Positions 11,250-22,300 of a stretch of 64,000 nucleotides of DNA are shown here, one piece after another; the first letter of the stretch is position 1, and the number at the start of each line of letters is the position of its first letter. The notes below the pieces were generated by a model. It was not told where the DNA came from. It worked only from the letters and a program-made list of their open reading frames with translations, and made no database searches. Origin of the DNA: Bolinopsis microptera (lineage: Eukaryota; Ctenophora; Tentaculata; Lobata; Bolinopsidae); the NCBI RefSeq assembly GCF_026151205.1, contig NC_087072.1, forward strand, positions 10,268,169 through 10,332,168, read 5' to 3'. The position numbers were made by a program, and so were the translations under genes.

Positions 11250-11301
11250 ATGTATTGGGTTCTGCTAGTGCTGCTGCTAAGTGTACCTCCTCTTTCCAAA
11301 G
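11250..11301 (+). CDS. LGR-like receptor, signal-peptide exon
   Basis: ATG at 11250 opens MYWVLLVLLLSVPPLSK, a classic signal peptide with a leucine-rich core. It ends at a strong donor (AAAG|GTAAGC) in phase 1. The acceptor at 12462-12463 (CCGTTATCAG) restores the frame by forming a GAT codon and joins the long ectodomain exon. The matching phases are why I link this exon to 12464-14934. Confidence 0.75.
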
Positions 11302-12463
11302 GTAAGCATATTATGTGCCTTAATTTATAGCGCGTATACGATTTCAAGACACTAGCATTTCAAGGCCCATATCCGGGGACGCTCAATGTCAGTTAATACC
11401 TAGAACCTCATTCTGCCTTCTTCGCATCTCTCTCTCCTCTCACGTTAATGATGAAAACATTTGAAAATCGAATGTGTTTATTTTGCATTTTTGATACCAC
11501 TTTGGGGTCGAAATTTAGGGATTTAAAATTACTATTCTACGGTAAATTCTCTTGTACCATTCTAAAGGTAAACAGCATATTTGACAAAGTCACAATACTT
11601 GCATCCAAATTCATAAAGATCAAAGATGGCTCGGCTAGTCAGCTCTATCACAAAATAAAGTCGAGATGGTGGTGTCAGTAAAATGGCAACAGATATGTAA
11701 TATACATATATATACATATTACATATCTAATGTCATTTTACTGAAACGACCATAAAACATATTCAGGTCATCAAATAATGCTACAAATAGTGTCCTAAAC
11801 ATTCCTCATACGTTTTCTTAAATGTGTGACGAAATTTACCTGGGGCACCATTTCACAAAACAAGTCGTCCTATATGTAGGTAATGGCCATATGTACCCAC
11901 TCGAAAATGTGGTCAAACATGGCAGCATTCTCCGTCACGTGTTTATAGTGTGACAATGTAAGAATTTCCATGCCGGCCGTATTAAGGCGATATCTTGTCA
12001 CTCGGTTAAAATATCGTTATGTGACAAAGTTTGCCTATAGGATCAGACAATTATCCTAACCATCAAGGCCAAGGGTCTACATAATTTCATAGTGTGACAA
12101 ACTTAACTACGCCATGCCTTTTAACAGGTTACTAGTATTTACCAATATCCTCAAATTCAAATGAACATGTCCATATAGTTAGATGTTGCGGAAGGCGAAT
12201 TTGTAAAGCTTACGTTGCCGTTACTGAACTTTATCATCTTAACAGTTGATAACCGTTCTGAATATAAGTGCTGGAAAGCTTGAAATGAAAACTCTTTAAT
12301 CTTTTGGGAAAATCTCATCACCAAAGGTCTTTCCAAAAATTGTATTAAACATATTTTATATTACCTATTTGAAAAATTTGATATCTGTTGTTTAAAAAAA
12401 ATGTTTTTACATTTGTTGTGACCCAAATTTGACTAAAGCGGTATCGTCACTTTCCGTTATCAG
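11302..12463 (+). other. Intron 1 of the LGR-like receptor, with palindromic repeat
   Basis: This intron is non-coding. At about 11678-11745 it holds an imperfect palindrome with 'agtaaaatg', 'agatatgtaata' and their complements around a TA-rich centre. Its left flank 'gtggtgtcagtaaaatggca' recurs in reverse complement at about 32807-32826. It therefore marks a dispersed repeat family, possibly a small MITE. Confidence 0.6.
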
Positions 12464-14934
12464 ATTTGTACCTCCACTTCAGTAGCTTATTTGAACTACT
12501 CGGTCGAGGTGAACATTCAAAAAATATTCACTCAGGTAAGGAAACATTCTACTTGATAAACGGCGAGGGAGCACAAGCAAAGAATGGATTTGGTTTCTTG
12601 TTCGTTCAGGTTGGCAAATACTCGGGGCCCGTCTTATTTGATGTTATTGAAGGACTCGATCAAGACTGTCTGGTGAACTACATTTGCCAAACGATGGGGT
12701 ACAAGTTTGCATACAGTTGTTTCAAGTATCAAAAACCATTTCATGACACTAAAAGGACGACTGATTATAATTTTATATTAGAAGAAGTTTCCCGTTCTGT
12801 GGATCATACTGACACTGTTAACTCCTCGTACCGAATCAGATTGAATCCGTTAACTCCTCTCACCAAAAGGGACCAGCGTAACAATCAGTTGTTTTGCGGT
12901 CCTTTTGAGGGTGCCTGTCCAATCGTGGAGAAGAATAACTTCCTTAAAAAAGTATGCACGGAAGATTTAGGCTACACAGTATTTCAATGCCCCTATTCTG
13001 AAACGATGTACAGAACGGATTCTATAGATAGTGTACAAGATTTTACAACATTCAGTTCAATCTGTGGCAACGACCCTAAGTTCTATCAAAATTGTGGCAT
13101 GAGAACTTTTCATACCTTAACTCCAACCACTGCTGCACTTTGTGACGGATACGTCTGTGAAACTGATAAAAATTGTACCGCATTTGTTGGCGGCAGCGTT
13201 CCTGCCATAACAGCTTTACCAGACATGATCTGTTATATAATATCAGATATTGTGAATGAATATAATTCTATCTATTCACAAGGCTCATGTGCAAATCTCA
13301 ATCTACCAGAAAACTTTTGTGCTTCTAGTTCTAACACCGAAACAGAGAGTATAGTTCAATTAAGAAGCGGACTAAAAGTTAGCAAAAACACGGTATGTAA
13401 TGGACAGTGTGATGCGCACTACATGTGTGAGGACGAGGCTTTCTGTGGCGGTTATCTGTACGGTATGTACTGCATTGGCTGGGAGCAAGTACTCAAATAC
13501 ATCAAACCGAGTGAAGTGTGCAATGGGTACTCTAATCTACAATCTTACACGAGACCAACTTTTTTGCGTGTTCTCATTTTGAATAATACGAAGTGCAGCG
13601 CTCCGTTGGCAGTTAACGTGAGCTCAAATACACTATATTTTGTTCGGACGAATGTAACTCTGACTGTGGCAGAGAAATCAAACAGAGCCCATTTCTTAAG
13701 ATCATTTGTTGGTGTATATCCGTGGCAGCAATTACTCTGAACATGATTGCGGTTTACCGAACTTCGACAGACTTTTAAAAAGATATGTCAAAGGCGGCTC
13801 TTAACAATAAGATGCTGATACTTCTAATTAATGTGGGCGATCTGTTGATTGGACTGTATCTATTTCATATTGCGGTTATGGACACGATAATCTATGGGAG
13901 TAGCTACTGCTTTGAACAACTAAATTGGCTATCAACTGTTCATTGTACCATAATTGGTGTCATCAGCACAATTGGCTACGAAATTTCCCTATTATCCATA
14001 ACAACTCTTGGCATAACCAGGCTGAAGGAAATACAAAATGGGGCACAGATCAGTATTCAGTAGTGAAGTCTCAAGGTCGGCTATTCTGAAAATCTGTTTA
14101 ATTATAAGTGTTATTATTCTGATGTCTATTGCTATAGCCGTAGTCCCTTTGGTGCCTCAATTTGAAGATTTCTTTGTGAATGGCATGACCTATGACCCTT
14201 CAATAAAACTTTTTATCGGATCTCCTGGGAAAGAAATCCATCTTGATCTCCTACAGGGATACTATGGAAAAATAAAGGAGACAAATCTTAAATGGAGGAT
14301 GATTAATGATCTAGTTGATGGTATGTTTTCCAAATATTATGGAGTAAATGTACTTGGTAGGAAGAGACTGAGATTCTACGGCAATGAAGGGGTTTGTCTT
14401 TTCAAATTCTTTGTTAAAGCAGACGATCCCCAACGAATTTATGCATGGGTTGTCATATCAATGAACATGATTTGCTTTGCAATAATCTCAGTATGTTACG
14501 TCTACATCAATATCTGGGCCAGAGCCACTTCTAAAGTACTCACTCAGGAGAAAGCGGGACAAGAGATCAGGAAAAGGAACAAAAAATTACAGCGGAAAAT
14601 ATCCCTAATCATTGGGACAGACTTCCTCTGCTGGCTCCCGGTTACCATAGCTTCTGGCCTACACTCGGCGGCCGTTGTAGACGCAACTCACTATTATGCC
14701 CTTATCTCTATAGTCTTCCTTCCAATCAACTCTGTCATCAACCCTGTACTTTATAACGATTTCTTTTCAGTGCTTTTGGGAAGATTTTACGAAAAAGTGG
14801 TAGAAATTTGTTCGCAAAATAGGATAAATCCGACCAAGACCCGAAACACCATCAATATCGATGAATGCAATAGTGCTGTTCAAATCATAGAGATGAAAGT
14901 TATACAAATTTCTCATGAAATACCACTCGATTAA
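12464..14934 (+). pseudogene. LGR/relaxin-receptor-like GPCR, Cys-rich ectodomain, frame broken in TM1-TM3
   Basis: The main exon encodes a roughly 400-residue cysteine-rich, N-glycosylated ectodomain. One segment resembles an SRCR fold (VNYICQTMGYKFAYSC) and another an LDLa-like CxGQCDAHYMCEDEAFC. A 7TM domain follows. It is LGR/RXFP-like by TM2 (INVGDLLIGLYLF), the FYGNEGVC block of ECL2, the TM6 CWLPV and the TM7 LPINSVINPVLYND. The ectodomain and TM4-TM7 share one frame. TM1-TM3 (about 13690-14040) lies in another frame and also contains a TAA at 13776-13778. The gene therefore carries two mutually compensating frame shifts plus a stop. No plausible intron explains this. It is a young pseudogene, an assembly-error cluster, or a gene now making only a secreted ectodomain ending at 13740. 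Confidence 0.7.
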
Positions 14935-15413
14935 AACTATATATTTTTTTGGTTACGCTGGTCGGTTATGAAACGTTTATTTCACGATTTTGTGTGACTA
15001 CCAGGTTTATGATGATACATTGTCAAAGCTTATCAGCATTGAGGTTTAGAAAACTTCGCCCTTTAATCACCTGTTTCATTTCTACTTACGTTTTCTCGAT
15101 AAGAAAATATCAAAAAAACTTTTCCTGCATAATAATGCCATTGGATTCGTTAAAGATTTCAAGTTTTATCCTTATCTGAATATCAATTGGATGCTTATCG
15201 CGTAAAATGAATTAGTTGGATACAATTTTAAAATATTGCTTTAAAAATAAATGAAAAAACTTTAGATTTATTGACGTTGGCTCATTGTTCAGTTGGTACT
15301 GTGACATCAAACACAATTTAAATTTTAGCTTAAGAATAATGTGGTATCACATCATGGTATATGAAGTAAGAACTGCCCAGAGTTTACAAGAAGAGACATT
15401 TCTTGTTTCTCAC
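14935..15413. other. Intergenic or intronic gap, no exon seen
   Basis: A polyadenylation signal AATAAA at about 15246 would serve the plus-strand receptor. On the minus strand, where the COR region of the Roc gene should follow, I find no frame with COR-like sequence. Confidence 0.6.
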
Positions 15414-16398
15414 CTGACAATAGATTCGGCCAGTTTTTCTACAGTTTTCCTGAACTCGTTTTCAGGCTCACAGCTCACCGCCGTTATCACAGGTATCAAA
15501 ACGTTCGTCTCGTTCCCAAACCCCCATCTCTGAATCTTCTCACTGACTTCCTTCAACAGTGTCCTACATTCCTAAACACAGAAAATACCATCACTATTTG
15601 TTTGCCCAGAGCACACTGCACCAGATGTGGTAGGATTAGTGCTACTGAAAGTCAAAGTTGCAGTTTGAAGGCAGCCAAAAACAAAAACCATTTGGTAACA
15701 TTTATAATTTGGTGACTGACCGCTTCAGAGACTTTGTCCAAATAAGTGCCTACAATGAGGACGGAGCTGCCAGCAGCTCTGGCTGAGATGTTACCAAGCC
15801 AGACACGCAGTTCTTCTGTAGCACTCACACCTGACGGTCCCAGAAATAATTTAGTTGTTAGATGCTAAACCACATACTTTAGTACTTAAACATTTCATAG
15901 GATGGCGAATTTAATGTAACTTAGGATTCTACATTGAGAATAATATACACATTTGGAACGAATTATTTATATGCTGACCTGATGATAGGGAGAATACGAG
16001 GATGTAAAGAGTAGCCGGGGTAATGAAGCACTGATGAGTAGCGTAGTACTCCTGCTGCCCTCCAAAGTCCCAGGTGTGGAAAACAAGGGTCCTTCCTCCA
16101 ACACCGAACGGCTTCCTAGTCCCCTCACTTCCCTGCAACCTTGTCTTACTGATCTGTATTCCAACAGTGGAGATATTCTTGTTGCTGGTGTATTCTTTTT
16201 GCAGTCGCTTGATCAGGGTTGTTTTTCCTTGGCCTTCCCTGCCCACCACGATCAGCTTCATCTCGTACAGAGGTTTTAGGGAGTAGAGTTTCTCTTTCAG
16301 GTACGCTAGGATTTTACCCGTTTTTGGGAGTTCGTGGTGAATGTTGTCGAGTCGAGAGATCCGGGGTAGTTCGAGGTGTTGCAGCTCTTCAAGGCGAC
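15414..16398 (-). CDS. Roc GTPase exons of the LRRK-like gene
   Basis: Exon 15979-16398 has the P-loop GREGQGKTTL preceded by MKLIVV, a switch-I region, and the G3 motif DFGGQQEYYATH. LRRK proteins carry a Roc G3 of the D.(A/G)G form and QQEYY-like residues are typical of MASL1/ROCO members. Exon 15721-15830 supplies VLIVGTYLDKVSE, the G4 motif with a T-x-L-D-K core. Exon 15414-15571 carries ECRTLLKEVSEKIQRWGFGN and then the G5-side strand LIPVITAVSCEPEN, ending in phase 2 at AG|GTGAGA. All GTP-binding motifs are present, so the domain should be able to bind nucleotide. The open phase at 15414 shows that a further exon is required. Confidence 0.9.
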
Positions 16399-19300
16399 CT
16401 GCGGACTCAATAATATTGATTTGATTTGAAACTTTTACAAATAGTACATTATACAATACAGCAAAGAGAATTAAAAATATACGACATTATTATCATGAGG
16501 CATTTGTAGGGTAAAAGTTGTAGTCCATATTGTATAAATACTAAAAGCATGGTTAAGTGGTACAAGTTCTGGGGGTATACGTATTACAAGTAATAGTTCT
16601 ACTCCCAGACTCACTAACACCACCTCCATCTAAACACACAAAATGTATCTAAAACACGCAAATTTAGAATTATCAAAATAAATACACAATGTATCCATGA
16701 CCTGACTCATAATGCGCCAAAAATTGCGCGCGTATCATCACACAGCGATTAAAAGCAAGATTACAGTCGGATATAAAGTTCGCGTAATCCAGTTAAGTAT
16801 ATTAACTGAGGACTGCACCAGGGTCAAATCATGGTGACAGAACGTAAATGTTATTTAATATTATTTAATAGATTTCTTTTTATATTATAGTTGTTATATT
16901 CAGTATCGTGACCGGTCTATCAGTGGCGGGGGCCCACATATAAATATCATTTGCACTCATTAACTTAGTCAGGGTCTGTCAATTTGTCCCAAAAGTGTTT
17001 TGCCAGGTTTGCCTTAAAAGTTCCGGCATCACTTATCTCTTTAAGGTCAGTTGGTAGGTCATTCCAGACACTGTGTGTTCTGAAGAAGAAGCTTCTCTTA
17101 AAGGAGTGAGCTTTTGCTTCCACAGTACACTTCAGGGAAAGGTGGTCGTGTCTGTTCTGTCGCCTCTGGTTGATATCAGGCATTTGAGATGTATCAACTT
17201 CATTATATCTCGAGGGTTGCCTTATGTTTGAACGCAACCTACCCTGTTCACTGGTTGTTATCGGGGTTAAATAAGGTGGGAGCTTCAGAACAGATTGACC
17301 ATTGTATATCTGATGGAATAATAGTAAGTCTGTGTATTCAAACTTCAGCTCCATTGGCAACATGTCTAGCTCTCTTAATCGAGCCAAGTATTCTAAGTCA
17401 TTATAGTGATGATCCTGTTCGCCAAGGATCCACTTAACTGCTCTGCGCTGAATGTTTTCAACTTTGTTATTCAAGACAACACTTGTTGGTCTCCAGACAA
17501 CACTGCAATTTTCGAAAAGGCTCCTAACCAGCGCTAGATAGAATGCCCGTTTTTGTTTACGGTCGTTAATAAACCGTAGAGTTCTTTTCATTAGACCTAG
17601 ACGAGAACTAGCTTTCGTACAAAGGTTGACTATGTTCTCCTCCCACTTAAGGTCAGTTCTAACAAAGACCCCAAGGTCTTTTTCACTCTGGACGAAGTCT
17701 AGTGCCGTTCCATCTAGGGTATAGACAAAGAGCTGGAAGGGGAAAAAACTCAAAATTCCCTTTTCACTCATTTTGCTAGATATAGAGAGCACCTTGCATT
17801 TATTTGGGTGAAACTTCATTTTGTTTCTTACTGCCCAGCAATGCAGGGCGTCTATGTCTGCTTGTAGGATCTCATGGTCTCTCCAGCCCGTGATTTTACG
17901 CCATATTTTGGTGTCATCAGCGTATAGGGCTATCTTTGTACCTTCACTTACGCATTCTGACATGTCGTTAATAAAGAGTACAAAGAACAGAGGTCCTAAA
18001 ATGGAGCCTTGGGGAACCCCAGATTCAACATTCTTAAGTTCTGAGTGGGATCCCCCAATTATAACACACTGTTTGCGGTCTTTAAGATAGTTCATAATGA
18101 ACTTCAACAGTGTACCATTAATTTCAAATTCCGATTTTAATTTCTTTAGGATGACATCATGGTTAACTGAGTCAAAGGCCTTGGCAAAGTCAAAGTATAC
18201 CACATCAGTTCTGACATTATCGTTGATAGACAGAGAGAGACAGTCTATATACCCGACCATTTGTGTAGTACAAGACCTCTGAGGAAGAAAACCATGTTGG
18301 TTGTCATGTATTTTATGCTGGCATTTTGCCAACAGTTCATCTCTCACAATTTTTTCAAAAATTTTCATTACAAGGCTGGTGAGAGAGATTGGCCGATAAT
18401 TTTCAACTAGAGTTTTGGGGCCTTTCTTATGCACAGGTACTACGTTAGCCAATTTCCACTCAGATGGTATCTGACCTATGTTATATGAGATTTTAAAAAG
18501 GCTCGAGAGTGGATATGCAATACTATCTCTACAGTTCTTTAAAATTTTGCCATGGATACCATCTGGACCAGCAGCTTTATTAACATTGACATCTTTTAGA
18601 ATTTTTCGGATTCTGCTGGTACTGAACTCAATGTCGTTTACTGAGTCATTACTATAATCAATATCAACATCATAATTACTCGCTTCGGAAAACTGTGCAG
18701 CAAAATATTCATTGAACATTTCAGCTTGGTCTAAGTGATTGTTTCTAAATCTGCCGTTATAGTTTACTGTTCCTGGTATGCGAGTAGATTTTGATGTCGA
18801 TTTGACATGTTTCCAGAATTTCTTTGATATAAGAGCTGGATCATCATCATCATTCAAATTTGATATCATTTTTTGGTCGACCAAATTTTGAAAATCTTTT
18901 CTACATTGTGAGAACTTTTCATAGTCCTCAGCTAGGCATGATCTTTTAGATTTGACTCGTAGTTTTTCTTTTTTGAGACACAGCTGATAAGTGTCAGAGT
19001 CAAACCAGGGTGGCTGATCCTTATCTGATATCGTAATAGTTGGGATTCGGTTGTGTATGTGATGGAACAGGATTTTCTTAAAACGGAACCATCCTGTTTC
19101 TGCATCACAGTTAAGGTGATCATCCCATCTAACTGATTTCAGATCATTGTTCAGGCCGATCCAGTCTGCTTTTTTGTAATTTAAGATTTTTCGTTTGGTG
19201 ACCTTCTTTCTAAACTTCCCCAGGACCGCCAAATTTTCAACAACACTTATCATATTACAGAAGAGAAGATCGAGGACCTTCCCTTTATCATGAGTGGGTT

Positions 19301-22300
19301 GGTTTATCATTTGTGTTAAGCCTAGGTCATTAAACAGATCTATAAAACGGCCACCAAGAAGTGTGGGGGACACACCGTCTGACCAGTTAACTTCAGGTAG
19401 ATTGAAGTCCCCAACTACAAAGTGGGCCTTAAACTTTCTCCGTCCTACCACATTTCTGAGGTGTTTCTCAATTTCATTAAAATTATTTTCACCAAGGGTG
19501 CCAACTCTATAGCAGGCAGTTATGCAGTAGCATGAGTTGTTTGATTTTAGGCTGACTGAGATCATTTCAGCCCTAGAGCTGACATCAATCTTGTCATTTT
19601 CAATACTGATGCCAGTCTTGACTGCAATAAGGACTCCGCCCCCCTTCCTTCGAAACTTATTTGGGTTATCAGGATCCGGGGGGTGGGATCTTTTGGATCT
19701 ATCCTTCCGATATATCTTGTAGATGCTATCAGGGAGGATCTCATTTTCCAGGTGCTCTTTTGAAAGCCAAGTCTCAGTCAGAACAATAACATCAGGCTTG
19801 TCTTCATAGATCTTAGATTGGAGCTCTAGTAGTTTACCAGCATCAAGCGGCATGTTTTTAGATGCTAGGCCACTAAAGGGGACAAGCCCTCTCAAATTTT
19901 GGTACATTACCTTTAGATGACTGAGGTTATTGTTATCAACTGGACCTGGGTTAAGTATGCTTGTATTGCAGATAACAAGCAAAACTAAGTTCAGAATGGT
20001 CGTCCAGATGGTGAACATGTTACTTAGGAACTGATGTCCACTACACTTAGCGGAAGAGTAACGTCTGGGACAACCATACTTCACTATCCATAGGGCTATT
20101 CCATTTTGTTTCTTTGAATAGATGATCATTAGGACTACAAGATTTGCACTGTTCATAAGGCAGTCCCAGTCATTGGTCAGGTGTAGTCCGATCTTGTACG
20201 AGCGATGCATACGAAATGTTTGGTCTGAGTATTCACTTGCTGTTTCAATGGCCCCCGCCAATAACAGACAGATCATATACACATATACAACAATCACTAC
20301 TCCATAAATCATCTTTAAAATAGCACTTTTCTCTATAGTGGTAATTGAATCTATATTTAATTTAGCATTGCATTTGACTTTGGGAGAGTATAGACCAATC
20401 ACTGTTCTGTGTTGTAAAAACGTGACTCCCATAAATTAACTTTGTCAGTGAATTTAAATTTGCCAAACAACAATTTTTTAGAAGTAAAAATTTCCATTGA
20501 AGGTGAATTTTAACATTATTCCCATTATCTACTAGTCAATTGTCATTTCTTACCTAGTTCATTAGGGATGTCAGTGAATTTGCAGTTATCTATCTCTAAA
20601 TGTAACATACACGTGATTCCACAGATACATCCTGCAGAATAAGTAATAGATTCTTCATTCAACTGATTATAGGTAGAGTAGATACATGATGGGGTGTAAA
20701 TTGGATCATTCCATTATAGTTTGACTAACTGAACCAACGATATAGAGCATTAGATACTTGTACCGCTTGACTAACTGAAATACAACACATTCAACATCAA
20801 TACCTGGAAAAGAGTCAAATTGGTTGTTAGACAGTTTCAGTGTTTGTATGGAACTGTCTCTAAACTGTTCAGGTAGGTTGGTGAGAAGATTTTTGGACAG
20901 GTTAAGATTCTTCAGTGATTGAGATATGTTTCCTCTCACGAACAGTCGTTCCAGGGAGTTCGACGATGCATTAACGTAGCATAGATTTGGCATTTCCAAC
21001 AAGCCATGAGGTAGTTCCCTCAGAGCATTGCTGTTGCAGGAGAACTTCTGTAGATCCCTGAGTCATTGTGTAAGAATCAATCTGTACACTTATATCAACA
21101 TATCCTATTATCAGTAGAATCAAAAGTTATCGTATCAAACATCATAGGATACACTACCCACACGTCATGTCAAATAAACCACATTATATTCACACCTGTC
21201 CCACAAGAATTCACACACTCGCCCAGCTGCTCTCACACATGACGGCACTGTACATATAACTGTGGTAATACATATAAATTGTTATAAAGTTATAAGGTGT
21301 CTCACATAACTTGTTATATAGTGTCTTAAGTGTAACTTTAAAACTTAAGGACTAATGATCAATACTGTGCGACATTTTGAAGTTGTTTAGGAGTCGCAGA
21401 TAATGATTTTTTCACACATTAAACTAGTTCGAAATTCAAATGTTGTATTACACAATGTTAGGACTATAGCACAGCTACGAAAAGCTGGCGCCTAATTTTT
21501 GAGTTCTTAGTGTAATTCTATAGCAATTAGTGTAATTCTATGGCAATTTTACCAATAAATACCTCATAGCAGTGATTGAGTCAGGAAGGGTAGGACCAAT
21601 ATCATTATAACTCAAATCCAACTCTACGACATGCATTGCAGAAAGAGATCTAAGCCAGGAATCAGCAATGTACGGCAGACCCAAGTCATCCCAATTGAGG
21701 GAGAAGTGGTCAAAGTCGTGCTTGGTCAGGAGCAAGTGATAAATACAATCCTCTGTGTCCTCGTCAGTTCCATTCGACCTTCCTTAACAGTTACTGTGAC
21801 CAGTTCAGCAATGAAATCAGGTTAAATGAAAAGCTGAGCGTCTTGTTAAGTATAGCAGAAACTGCAAAAATTCATTCTAGCATTTTCAAGTTCAAACATA
21901 TTTCATGCGAAAAGAAACACTTACCTTTACCCTCCAGTATTAGTTTTATGGGAACTTTCAGATCAAAACTCTTGTCAAAAAACAGCTCAGTGGGACCATC
22001 AGATAAAATATTGTCTCCAGCAAACGCACCGTCCACATCCACACCGTATTCTTTTATCCGACCTTCTAGGGTTAGATTTTGAACAGCAGTTGACTCCAGA
22101 GCGAGACACTGAGCACACATCATGAGATATGACGCTGTGAGTAAGTGACCGTTCATTGCTGCGTGCGACACATTTTCTGCTAATTGCCGGGCCCCTTCTG
22201 TTATCAATAACTCTACGGTCTGAAATGATGAGGCCATTAGAGCTACTTTTCTCTAAATAAAGGTAAGATTATAAGCTCTTTTATCTGAAAGGCTATTTAA

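Noticed and set aside
13617-13671. A 55-base GT-AG interval that might repair the receptor frame
   Set aside because: It is too short for a typical intron and encodes plausible glycosylated ectodomain (NVSS, NVTLTV). It also leaves the downstream TAA.
17189-20307. Several plus-strand frames of 60-90 codons
   Set aside because: They are antisense shadows of the 1155-codon LINE frame and have no motifs.
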